Shown here: piece by piece, positions 1 to 6,974 of the stretch
Layout of the letters: each line of letters begins with the position of its first letter
Position numbering within the stretch: position 1 is the stretch's first letter
Source: an uncultured Erysipelotrichaceae bacterium
Lineage (GTDB): Bacteria > Bacillota_I > Bacilli_A > Acholeplasmatales > Anaeroplasmataceae
Reading direction: 5' to 3'
Assembly: GCA_902796895.1 (NCBI GenBank)
Contig: CADBQV010000133.1
Span: 1-7,238 of the forward strand
DNA: 7,238 nt
The notes under the pieces: generated by a model
The model's database searches: none
Told to the model about the DNA's origin: nothing
The model's input: only the letters and a program-made list of their open reading frames with translations
Made by a program: the position numbers and the translations under genes

Positions 1-1245
1 GAAGATTTAAATGAGTATTTGAATTTCTTAGAAGAAGCTAAAAAAAGAGATCATAAAAAATTAGGTAAAGAATTAGATTTATTTATGATAAGTGAATACG
101 GACCTGGATTTCCATTCTTTTTACCAAACGGTATGATTGTTAGAAATGAACTTGAGAATTTCTGGTATAGTGAACATACAAAAGAAGGATATGAATTTAT
201 TAAAACTCCAATAATGTTAAATAAAGAATTATGGGAATTATCTGGACACTGGTTTAACTATAGAGAAAATATGTATACTAGTGAAATAGACGATAAAGTA
301 TTTGCTATTAAACCAATGAACTGTCCTGGTGGAATGTTAGTTTATAAGAATTCATTACATTCATATAAAGATTTACCACTTAGAATAGGTAAACTTGGTC
401 AAGTACATAGACATGAAGCTAGTGGAGCGTTAAATGGACTATTTAGAGTTAGAACATTTACTCAAGATGACGCTCATTTATTTATGAGAGAAGATCAAAT
501 TGAAAGTGAAGTAGTAAGATTGATTAATTTCATTGATAGAATATATTCTATATTTGGATTAACTTATTCTATAGAATTATCTACAAGACCTGAAGAAAAA
601 TATATTGGTGATATAGAAGTATGGAATAGAAGTGAAAAAGCTTTAGAGGATGCTTGTCATGCTGCTGGACATGATTGTAAAATTAATCCGGGAGATGGAG
701 CTTTCTATGGACCTAAATTAGACTTCCATATTAAAGATTCGTTGGGTAGAGTATGGCAATGCGGAACTATTCAATTAGATATGAATTTACCTGAAAGATT
801 TGATTTAACTTATATAGATAGTGATGGTAGTAAAAAAAGACCAGTTATGTTACATAGAGTAATATATGGTTCAATAGAAAGATTCATTGGAATATTAATT
901 GAACATTATGCTGGTGCATTTCCACTTTGGTTAAGTCCAGTTCAAATAAATATTATTCCAGTTAATAATGAATATCATTTAGAATATGCTAAAGAATTAA
1001 AAGAGAAATTTGAAGAAATGAACTTTAGAGTAAAACTAGATGATAGAGAAGAAAAACTATCTTATAAGATGAGAGAAAGTCAAACTAAGAAGATTCCATT
1101 AACTTTAATTATTGGTGATAAAGAAAAAGATGGAAAACTAATTAGTTATAGAAAATTTGGTAGTCAAGAAACATTTACTATGGAAATACCAGAATTTATC
1201 GAAGCAGTTAAAAATACAATTAATGATAAAAAATATAATTTATAG
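1..1245 (+). CDS. thrS: Threonyl-tRNA synthetase, C-terminal part (5' end outside window)
   Basis: Cytoplasmic class II aminoacyl-tRNA synthetase that charges tRNA-Thr with threonine. The frame is open from base 1 (it reads EDLNEYLNFLEEAKKRDHKK), so the TTG at 19 is internal and the gene starts upstream. The 414 visible residues match the catalytic and anticodon-binding domains of a family of about 640 residues; the N-terminal TGS and editing domains are missing only because of the window edge. Class II motif 2 is seen as RHEASGALNGLFRVR and motif 3 as HRVIYGSIERFIGILIEHY. The three zinc ligands typical of ThrRS are present, numbering from base 1: Cys108 (MNCPGG), His159 (DDAHLF) and His285 (MLHR). 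The anticodon-binding domain starts near PVQINIIP and includes IPLTLIIGDKEKDG. The gene ends in TAG. All 21 arginine codons are AGA, unlike the genes downstream. No clear terminator follows. Confidence 0.97.
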   Translation, partial: EDLNEYLNFLEEAKKRDHKKLGKELDLFMISEYGPGFPFFLPNGMIVRNELENFWYSEHTKEGYEFIKTPIMLNKELWELSGHWFNYRENMYTSEIDDKVFAIKPMNCPGGMLVYKNSLHSYKDLPLRIGKLGQVHRHEASGALNGLFRVRTFTQDDAHLFMREDQIESEVVRLINFIDRIYSIFGLTYSIELSTRPEEKYIGDIEVWNRSEKALEDACHAAGHDCKINPGDGAFYGPKLDFHIKDSLGRVWQCGTIQLDMNLPERFDLTYIDSDGSKKRPVMLHRVIYGSIERFIGILIEHYAGAFPLWLSPVQINIIPVNNEYHLEYAKELKEKFEEMNFRVKLDDREEKLSYKMRESQTKKIPLTLIIGDKEKDGKLISYRKFGSQETFTMEIPEFIEAVKNTINDKKYNL

Positions 1246-1301
1246 TATTTACTTTGCATGATAAATATAACGCATACAACATTAGCAAGAAAAAACACTA
1301 G

Positions 1302-1353
1302 AATTTAACAAATAATTACAATAGTTGACATTTAATCAATGTAGTGTTAAATT
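1302..1353. repeat. AT-rich inverted repeat in the thrS/cluster intergenic gap
   Basis: AATTTAACA at 1302-1310 is the exact reverse complement of TGTTAAATT at 1345-1353, with a 34-base loop. The right arm overlaps a second pairing: AACACTA at 1294-1300 with TAGTGTT at 1342-1348. The two pairings share right-arm bases and exclude each other. A shorter dyad, ACATT-N5-AATGT at 1328-1342, lies between the candidate -35 and -10 boxes. These could be an operator or alternative RNA hairpins, but in DNA this AT-rich a 9-bp match is not far from chance. Confidence 0.35.
1325..1353 (+). promoter_or_regulatory. Candidate sigma-70/sigma-A promoter for the biosynthetic operon
   Basis: There is a perfect -35 box TTGACA at 1325-1330, a 17-base spacer, and a weaker -10 box TAAATT at 1348-1353 (4 of 6 matches to TATAAT). 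It sits directly ahead of the first cluster gene. The oddity is that transcription would start near 1360, leaving a leader of only about 11 bases that begins at the ribosome binding site itself. Either the leader is extremely short, or the real promoter is elsewhere, for example in read-through from thrS. Confidence 0.45.
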
Positions 1354-1359
1354 TATTTT

Positions 1360-1368
1360 GGTAGGTGA
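1360..1368 (+). promoter_or_regulatory. Ribosome binding site deciding the start at 1371
   Basis: GGTAGGTGA aligns with the GGAGGTGA stretch complementary to the 16S rRNA 3' end. In that alignment the ATG at 1371 sits at the usual distance. The in-frame GTG at 1365 lies inside the site itself and is therefore an unlikely start. Confidence 0.65.
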
Positions 1369-1370
1369 AA

Positions 1371-2648
1371 ATGGAAGAATTTGTACAAATATCATCAACT
1401 GCATCTAATGAATTAGATTTGTTTGTAGAAAATTGCAATTTGTTTGCTGTTTTTGATGCGCCTTGTAACTTGATTTTTGTTGATAATTTTATACAAAATA
1501 TTAAAAAATTTAGAGATGTTTTTTACTCAAATGGATTGAGTGATAACATCTTTTTTTCGTGTAAGTGCAATAAAAGTTTGGCGCTCTTAAAATATTCAGC
1601 TCAGGAACATTGCGGCGTTGAGGTCTCCAGTTATTATGAATTAAAAGATGCTTTAAAATTTACCCATAAAACAATTTCGTCTGGTCCTGCCAAAAGTAAA
1701 GAATATATAGATTTAGCAATTAAGAGTAATTCGATAATATCAGTAGATGATATTGAGGAACTAAAAGTGATAAAGCAATTTAATAGTGCCGTAAGTGTTA
1801 TGATTAGAATATCTAATTTGTTGAATATTGTTAGTAGGTTTGGAGTTAATACTTCACAAATCAAATCATGTTTAGAAATTATTAAAAATTCTAAAATAAA
1901 TTTAATTGGTTTTTCCTTTCATATCAATAATTATTCAGTTGAGGATAGAGTAAAAGCAATTTTAGAAGTAATTGAATTAGTAAATAAATATAAAATAAAT
2001 ATAAAATATATAGACATAGGCGGTGGTTTTCCCTCTAATTACTGTTCTAAAACACAGTTTGATAAATTTTTAAAAAATAATAATGCAAATATGTATTTTA
2101 AAAATAAAAAAATTGAAGATTTCTACCCTTATTATTCAAAATGTGCTGATGAAAAAGCATTAAACTATATATTAAAAAGTGTTAAACATAGGTTAAATAA
2201 TATTGAAATAATAATTGAACCAGGTAGATCATTGTTAAAAAATGTTGGTTTAACAATATTTAAAGTCATGTATTTAAAACGTCTTCAAAATGAAAGCAAT
2301 TTGATTGTTACAAATGGAAATATAAATTGTTTATCTGAGCAATGGTTTAATACTGATTATCTTATTGAACCCAAATTATATATGAAAGGTAAGCATAATA
2401 AAATACTTAACTATTATGCTAGTGTTTGTGGCAATCTTTGTTTAGAGCAAGATATGATTACATGGAGAAAAATTAAATTTAATTATCTTCCTTTACCAGG
2501 TGATTATTTAATTTATTATAATACAGCCGCATATCAAATGGATTCAAATGAAAGCGAATTTCATAAAATCCCTGTTTTAAAAAAATATATTATTGAAAAA
2601 GTTGATAATAAATATTTAATTAAGGAGGATGGAAAATATGATTGCTAA
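1371..2648 (+). CDS. Y4yA-like fold-type-III PLP enzyme (Orn/DAP/Arg decarboxylase superfamily)
   Basis: Probable soluble PLP-dependent amino acid decarboxylase of the alanine-racemase-fold group; substrate unknown. With the ATG at 1371 it has 425 residues, normal for the family. Visible elements: FFSCKCNKS with Lys65 as the likely Schiff-base lysine (position of YAVKAN in diaminopimelate decarboxylases), GVEVSSYYEL at 82-91, SRFGVN at 155-160, FSFHINNY at 181-188 where classical members have an HIGS-type motif, IDIGGGFP at 214-221, and phosphate-binding EPGR at 283-286. The C-terminal barrel has VCGNLCLEQD (Cys357, Asp361), LPGDYL and NTAAYQMDSNESEFH at 384-398. The SFHxxxY, NTAxYQMD and ESxFH patterns are what I associate with the Y4yA subgroup rather than with LysA or SpeC. 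It has twelve cysteines. It heads the operon and overlaps the next gene by 11 bases. Decarboxylase chemistry is inferred from the superfamily; a racemase-like role is less likely. Confidence 0.85.
   Translation: MEEFVQISSTASNELDLFVENCNLFAVFDAPCNLIFVDNFIQNIKKFRDVFYSNGLSDNIFFSCKCNKSLALLKYSAQEHCGVEVSSYYELKDALKFTHKTISSGPAKSKEYIDLAIKSNSIISVDDIEELKVIKQFNSAVSVMIRISNLLNIVSRFGVNTSQIKSCLEIIKNSKINLIGFSFHINNYSVEDRVKAILEVIELVNKYKINIKYIDIGGGFPSNYCSKTQFDKFLKNNNANMYFKNKKIEDFYPYYSKCADEKALNYILKSVKHRLNNIEIIIEPGRSLLKNVGLTIFKVMYLKRLQNESNLIVTNGNINCLSEQWFNTDYLIEPKLYMKGKHNKILNYYASVCGNLCLEQDMITWRKIKFNYLPLPGDYLIYYNTAAYQMDSNESEFHKIPVLKKYIIEKVDNKYLIKEDGKYDC
2622..2628 (+). promoter_or_regulatory. Ribosome binding site deciding the start at 2638
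   Basis: A strong AAGGAGG lies inside the end of the preceding gene. It abuts the ATG at 2629 with no spacer but stands 9 bases before the in-frame ATG at 2638, so 2638 (MIAKNVIDL) is the preferred start. Confidence 0.8.
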
Positions 2649-3639
2649 AAACGTTATTGACTTAATTGGAAATACTCCTATGATAAAAATTAAGCTAAAG
2701 AATAATGATTGGGATATATATTTAAAATTAGAAAAATATAATCCAGGTGGAAGCATGAAAGATAGAATGGCCCTTAATATGATTGAAAAAGCGGAAATTA
2801 ATGGAAGGCTTCAACCGGGAGGTACAATTATTGAATCATCATCGGGCAATACTGCCATTGGACTAGCAATAGTTGCAGCTATAAAAGGTTATCAATTTAT
2901 AGCTGTTGTTGATCATCATGCTAGCAAAGAAAAAATAGATATGATTAAAGCGTACGGAGGAAAAATAGTTATGGTTGGTGAAGACCATGCTGCAGACGAA
3001 GTGGCAGTCGTAGAAAGGGAAAAGACTGCAAGAAAAATGGCCCAAGAAATGGATAAAGCTTTTTTTCCAAATCAGGCTGATAATTTTGATAATAGGGATG
3101 CATATATTGATACATTAGCGAGTGAGCTAGTAAATGATTTAGGTAATATAGATGAGCTATATACAGCCATAGGAACGGGTGGAAGTGCCTGCGGAGTTTC
3201 ACTTGGATTGAAAAAGAGAAATAAAAAAACAAGAATAAATGTGATAGAACCTGTCGGTTCAATAATATTTGGTGGCAAAGGAGGAAGCTATTATCAATCA
3301 GGTACGGGTAATCCATCTGATGCTTCTATTCCCAAAATTATTGATTATTCGTTGATTGATAATAATTTATATGCCAGTGATTCAGAGGCATTTAATACAT
3401 GCAGGTATTTTGCTAAAAAATATGGATTACTAATAGGAGGTTCTTCCGGAGGTGTAATATTTAAAGCTCTACAAGATATAAATAAAAAAAGTGGCAAAGG
3501 AGTTGCAGTAATACTATTATGTGATGGTGGTGAAAAATATATAAATAGTATATTTAATGATGAGTGGATGCAAAATCATAATTTAATAGATACAAATATT
3601 GAGAAGATTTTAGAAGAATTATTAACGGAGGAATTATGA
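2638..3639 (+). CDS. SbnA/cysteine-synthase-like fold-type-II PLP enzyme
   Basis: PLP-dependent beta-replacement enzyme. In this family an activated serine (O-acetyl- or O-phosphoserine) forms an aminoacrylate that is attacked by a nucleophile: sulfide in CysK, homocysteine in CBS, or the glutamate amino group in SbnA, the first step to L-2,3-diaminopropionate. At 333 residues its length is normal. Motifs: IGNTPMIKI near the N-terminus, NPGGSMKDR with PLP lysine Lys41, SSSGN at 67-71 (substrate loop), GTGGS at 179-183 (PLP phosphate), and GGSSGG at 267-272. SMKDR, EPVGSIIFGG at 204-213, CRYFAKKYGLLIGGSSGG and the late DGGEKYINSIFNDEW resemble SbnA as I recall it more than housekeeping CysK, and the setting is not a cysteine operon. 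No SbnB-type dehydrogenase partner is in the window, so the nucleophile is open. Four of eight arginines are AGG. It ends in TGA inside an ATGA overlap with the next gene. Confidence 0.85.
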   Translation: MIAKNVIDLIGNTPMIKIKLKNNDWDIYLKLEKYNPGGSMKDRMALNMIEKAEINGRLQPGGTIIESSSGNTAIGLAIVAAIKGYQFIAVVDHHASKEKIDMIKAYGGKIVMVGEDHAADEVAVVEREKTARKMAQEMDKAFFPNQADNFDNRDAYIDTLASELVNDLGNIDELYTAIGTGGSACGVSLGLKKRNKKTRINVIEPVGSIIFGGKGGSYYQSGTGNPSDASIPKIIDYSLIDNNLYASDSEAFNTCRYFAKKYGLLIGGSSGGVIFKALQDINKKSGKGVAVILLCDGGEKYINSIFNDEWMQNHNLIDTNIEKILEELLTEEL

Positions 3640-4766
3640 GAACAGAAAAATGGGAAGAAGAAACATTAAATTATTTAACTGATTTATATAAAAATTTCTG
3701 GAAAGAATTATCAACAGAATGTATGAAATGTTTTAGAATTGATTCACATGAGTTGTTTTCTAATAATGTTAAAGAATTAAAAAAATGGCAAGAGCAAAAA
3801 ATATATAATTACTGGAAAAAATATGTTGATGACTTCGATATAGCATATCATAAGTATTATATAGATAGGACATCTACTTTTGATGTAAGATTTATACCAG
3901 ATGATATTTTTGTAGGATATATAGATGGTTATTTGAATAATAGGGAAATAGAACCTGGAGTAGCTGATAAAAATTATTTTGATATTTATTTAAAAGGATT
4001 TAAATTGCCAAAAACATATGTTCATTTAATAAATGGAGTTTTCGAAGATGATAAGTATACAATTATTTCAAAAAATAAGGCTATAGATATATTATCTAAG
4101 CAAAAGAATATAACAATTAAACCGAGCATGGCTTCATATGGGGGTAAGAATATTGCCTTTTTAACAAATCCGACTAAAAAAGATATTAAAAATTTTTTAG
4201 ACAATAATGAATGTAATAATTTAATATTTCAAGAAACAATTGTTCAATCAAATGAAACTGCGAAATTGCATCCAAATTCATTAAATACAATTAGAATTAT
4301 GACATTATTAATAAATAATGAAATAAAAATATTGCCAGCAGCATTTAGAATTGGTGTTGGAGAATCAAAAGTAGATAATGCAAGTTTTGGAGGAATATAT
4401 TGCAAAATTAATTCTAATGGTACGCTTTCAAACTTTGCATATAATGCTTTAGGTAAAAGGTATGATTTGCATCCGGATGGAGGAAAGTTCAATGAAGTTA
4501 AAATACCACACATGGCCAAAATTAAAAAAGTTGTATCATTAGCAGCACAAAGATTTCCACATTTTAGATTGATTGGATGGGATATTGCACTTAATTCTAT
4601 GAATGAACCTGTAATAATTGAAGCCAATTTAACAATGAGTGGATTAGATGTTATAGAAACCATATGTGGTCCGTTATTTGGAGAATATACTGACAAAATA
4701 TTAGATGAAATTTTTTTAACAAAGCATACAAAACCAATAAGTATTGATATTTCCCAATATGTTTAA
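3636..4766 (+). CDS. ATP-grasp protein, sugar-transfer-associated type
   Basis: Putative ATP-dependent carboxylate-amine (or similar) ligase of 376 residues. Residues 1-110 form a charged, probably helical N-terminal region (WEEETLNYLTDLYKNFW). The ATP-grasp fold follows: IKPSMASYGGK at 161-171 with nucleotide-binding Lys162 and a glycine loop, LIFQETI with Glu200, LHPNSLNTIRIMTL at 211-224, FRIGVGESKVDN then FGGIYCKI, and the metal-binding end GWDIALN at 314-320 and IIEANL at 327-332 (Glu329, Asn331). The LHPxSLNTIRI and GWDIA signatures match what I know of the sugar-transfer-associated ATP-grasp family (ATPgrasp_ST), found in polysaccharide and natural-product loci; no precise reaction is established for most members. 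It has no signal peptide or membrane segment. It starts at the ATG of an ATGA overlap with GGAGG at 3627-3631, so translation is probably coupled to the gene before. Here it is the natural candidate for amide or peptide bond formation, which is inference. Confidence 0.8.
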   Translation: MRTEKWEEETLNYLTDLYKNFWKELSTECMKCFRIDSHELFSNNVKELKKWQEQKIYNYWKKYVDDFDIAYHKYYIDRTSTFDVRFIPDDIFVGYIDGYLNNREIEPGVADKNYFDIYLKGFKLPKTYVHLINGVFEDDKYTIISKNKAIDILSKQKNITIKPSMASYGGKNIAFLTNPTKKDIKNFLDNNECNNLIFQETIVQSNETAKLHPNSLNTIRIMTLLINNEIKILPAAFRIGVGESKVDNASFGGIYCKINSNGTLSNFAYNALGKRYDLHPDGGKFNEVKIPHMAKIKKVVSLAAQRFPHFRLIGWDIALNSMNEPVIIEANLTMSGLDVIETICGPLFGEYTDKILDEIFLTKHTKPISIDISQYV

Positions 4767-4772
4767 GGAGGG
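4766..4772 (+). promoter_or_regulatory. Ribosome binding site deciding the start at 4777
   Basis: AGGAGGG begins on the last base of the preceding stop codon and stands 4 bases before the ATG at 4777. The in-frame TTG at 4744 has no such site and would add 11 residues encoded within the upstream gene, so 4777 is the start. Confidence 0.85.
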
Positions 4773-4776
4773 TATT

Positions 4777-5739
4777 ATGGAAGAAAAAGAAGAATATATA
4801 TATGCTGGAGTGCCTAGATTTATGGGTGGAAAATTAATAAATGAAAATGAAATAAAAAAATATGATGTAGTTTTTTTAGGTGTTCCATGTGATTATGGCG
4901 CATCATATAGATTGGGAGCGAAATATGCTCCTCGTCAATTAAGAGAATATTCATTTTGGGATAGAATATACGGTCAAGAATTATACGATTTAGATCACAA
5001 TGAATATGTTAAAACTAATACTTTAAAGATTGCCGATATTGGAGATGTTTATGTAGATCCTACACACCCAAACAAAAATCAAAATGCGATTTCTAAAAAA
5101 ACATATGCTATTGCAAAGAATAGTTTTCCGCTTGTTTGTGGCGGGGATCATTCTATAACATATGGAAGTTTTCGAGGCGTTTTTAAAGCAATGAAAGAAA
5201 AATATCCTGACTATAATATTGGAATTATCCATTTTGATGCTCATTTGGATTTAGAAGATAAATATTTGAATATGCCAGAAGTATGGCATGGCAATGTTTT
5301 TAGAAAACTGATAGAAGATAAATACTTGGAAGGTGAAAATTTATATTCTATTGGTCCAAGAGGTGTGGTTGGACGTGAATGGGTAGATTATGCCAAATCA
5401 AACAACATCAACATTTATACTGCAAATATGGTAAAGCAAAAAGGAATTATAAATGTAATTAATGAAATTAAAAATAAAAATCACGGCAAGAAAATCAAAT
5501 TTTACATTACATTTGATATAGATTGTTTGGATGTATCATATATATTTGGAACAGGAACTCCACAATGTAATGGGTTGACTCCTTATGATGCTGATGAAGC
5601 ATTAAGAAATCTAAATGGATTAGATTTGTGTGGATTTGATATGGTGGAATTAAATCCTTCTTTAGATGATTCACATAGTTCATTTGTTATAGCGTGTGAA
5701 TTAATATATCATTTTTTAGCTTTTGGATATAAAAAATAG
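4777..5739 (+). CDS. Arginase/agmatinase-family ureohydrolase
   Basis: Dimanganese hydrolase that cleaves a C-N bond in a guanidino (or related) compound. Arginase, agmatinase, guanidino-acid hydrolases and formiminoglutamase all belong here. With the ATG at 4777 it has 320 residues, usual for the family. All six expected metal ligands are visible: His125 in GGDHS, Asp154, His156 and Asp158 in HFDAHLD, and Asp247 and Asp249 in FDIDCLD. Also present are His171 in WHGN, the GTGTPQCNGLT motif at 258-268 and Glu291 in ELNPSLDD, so the enzyme should be active. The GTGTPxxxGLT motif and overall pattern favour agmatinase-like members over classical arginase, but substrate cannot be fixed by eye. The usual Asp-Pro after the second metal motif is Asp-Val here (LDVSYIFGTG), and the substrate-side loop after DAHLD is not that of a textbook agmatinase. 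It lies 10 bases after the ATP-grasp gene. In this operon it could supply ornithine or a diamine, or unmask a guanidino-bearing intermediate. Confidence 0.9.
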   Translation: MEEKEEYIYAGVPRFMGGKLINENEIKKYDVVFLGVPCDYGASYRLGAKYAPRQLREYSFWDRIYGQELYDLDHNEYVKTNTLKIADIGDVYVDPTHPNKNQNAISKKTYAIAKNSFPLVCGGDHSITYGSFRGVFKAMKEKYPDYNIGIIHFDAHLDLEDKYLNMPEVWHGNVFRKLIEDKYLEGENLYSIGPRGVVGREWVDYAKSNNINIYTANMVKQKGIINVINEIKNKNHGKKIKFYITFDIDCLDVSYIFGTGTPQCNGLTPYDADEALRNLNGLDLCGFDMVELNPSLDDSHSSFVIACELIYHFLAFGYKK

Positions 5740-5742
5740 GTG
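5738..5742 (+). promoter_or_regulatory. Ribosome binding site deciding the start at 5748
   Basis: AGGTG overlaps the TAG stop of the preceding gene and is 5 bases before the ATG at 5748, well placed when aligned to the full GGAGGTG complement. The in-frame GTG at 5742 overlaps the site and is not a credible start. Confidence 0.65.
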
Positions 5743-5747
5743 TGAGT

Positions 5748-6971
5748 ATGAATACTTTTGCAGGCCAAAAAAATTATAATGAATATTTTAAAAGAAAGTC
5801 TAAAGAATTGAACCTATTAGATTCTCAGTTAATATTGGAAAATCAAAATGTAATATTAAATATAAAAAAAGTATTTAATGATAAATTAAAAGCACAATCA
5901 AAAATGAAAATTAAAACACTTAAAAAAATGTATAATTATCAAAATACATCCCGAAATATTCAAAAATATAGAGATAAGAAAATAAGATTACGCTATAATT
6001 ATCAAAGATATGATATACATATTAATTTAAATAATTATATGAACTTATTTTATGGAATAGATAATATTAATTATAAGTATGTTTTTACCAACTGCGGTAT
6101 GAGTTCATTACATGCTACAATTGAAGCCCTAAACAAAAAATTATATAGGATTTATAGCAAAGGTAATATTTATGTTGAAACCGAGAGATTGATAACTGAC
6201 TATTTAAATAATCACCATAATTATAAATATAAGTGTTTATTATTAGATACTGTCTCATTCAAATCACTTAATAATATATTAGAAAATATAGAAATTAATA
6301 AATATGATGCATTTATACTAGATTCAACACTCTACACCAAAAATGAAATTCAAAAAATAATTAGTCAAATAATTGCCAAGAAGAAATTATTAATAGTTGT
6401 TCGCAGTCATACAAAATTAGATATGTTGGGCTGCGAGTGGGCTAATCTGGGTTCTATTTGTCTTATATCTAACGATGAAAAAACGCTTGATGATTTATAT
6501 AAAGAAATGAGAGTTATTTTATCATTTACTGGAGGTTTTGCATATTTTAATAGCATTCCTCAATATTGGTTAAATAGGAAATTTAAAGAATTATCTGAAG
6601 CAAGAAATGCAGCCATTATAAATAACACTGAATATATTTATAGGAAACTGAGAATGGAACTTAAAAATATAGAAATAATAAAACCCGATCATAATAGATT
6701 TATTTTAATTAAACCTAATAGATTTATAGACTATAAAAGATTAGAAAAGGATCTTCATTATTATTCAGAGCATTCCCCTTTAAGTGGTTTAATTAATTAT
6801 GCTGATAGTTTTGGATTAGATAGTTTTGGAATTAATGGATATTATATAAATATGTCATCCAAAACTGAAGTAATTAGAATTTCACCTAGTGATTATCCAA
6901 CAGAAATATGTGATTTAATTATAGATGATTTTATTAGTTGGATTAAGAAATATTTGAATATTAAGGAGTAA
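5748..6971 (+). CDS. Divergent fold-type-I PLP enzyme (aminotransferase or Cys/Met-metabolism-like)
   Basis: Probable soluble PLP enzyme of the aspartate-aminotransferase fold, 407 residues; reaction unknown. Residues 1-110 are lysine/asparagine-rich and not obviously catalytic. The PLP core follows: FTNCGMSSLHATIEAL at 113-128 fits the phosphate-binding turn ahead of a helix (compare SGMAAI in cystathionine synthase-type enzymes); DAFILDST at 187-194 gives Asp192, the likely partner of the pyridine nitrogen; SHTKLDMLG at 220-228 gives Lys223, the likely Schiff-base lysine; GGFAYFNSIPQYW at 262-274 resembles the small-domain junction. A C-terminal EVIRISPSDYP supplies Arg377, placed like the substrate-carboxylate arginine of aminotransferases. 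The spacing between these elements is compressed and the rest is not recognisable by eye, so it is a distant member. It lies 8 bases after the ureohydrolase and 3 bases before the next gene, firmly within the operon. Transaminase, beta/gamma-lyase or decarboxylase activity all remain possible. Confidence 0.7.
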   Translation: MNTFAGQKNYNEYFKRKSKELNLLDSQLILENQNVILNIKKVFNDKLKAQSKMKIKTLKKMYNYQNTSRNIQKYRDKKIRLRYNYQRYDIHINLNNYMNLFYGIDNINYKYVFTNCGMSSLHATIEALNKKLYRIYSKGNIYVETERLITDYLNNHHNYKYKCLLLDTVSFKSLNNILENIEINKYDAFILDSTLYTKNEIQKIISQIIAKKKLLIVVRSHTKLDMLGCEWANLGSICLISNDEKTLDDLYKEMRVILSFTGGFAYFNSIPQYWLNRKFKELSEARNAAIINNTEYIYRKLRMELKNIEIIKPDHNRFILIKPNRFIDYKRLEKDLHYYSEHSPLSGLINYADSFGLDSFGINGYYINMSSKTEVIRISPSDYPTEICDLIIDDFISWIKKYLNIKE

Positions 6972-6974
6972 GGT

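Noticed and set aside
1266..1271. TATAAC as an alternative -10 box for the operon
   Set aside because: No acceptable -35 box lies 16-18 bases upstream, and the normally invariant final T is C.
1246..1324. A rho-independent terminator after thrS
   Set aside because: I found no GC-rich hairpin followed by a T-run; only weak AT-rich pairings are present, so none is annotated.
1634..1864. Minus-strand open frame within the Y4yA-like gene
   Set aside because: It lies opposite a gene with clear catalytic motifs, shows no ribosome binding site that I could see, and looks like an antisense shadow of low-GC coding sequence. The same applies to the other minus-strand frames at 2863-3316, 4022-4204, 4244-4696 and 5023-5244.
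2638..3639. Housekeeping cysteine synthase CysK
   Set aside because: The NPGGSMKDR, EPVGSIIFGG and C-terminal features, together with operon company, fit SbnA-like or CBS-like enzymes better. Not fully excluded.
3636..3669. TGA read as tryptophan (Mollicutes code)
   Set aside because: Tryptophans I checked are all TGG and no CDS contains in-frame TGA; the TGA at 3637-3639 fits a normal ATGA stop-start overlap.
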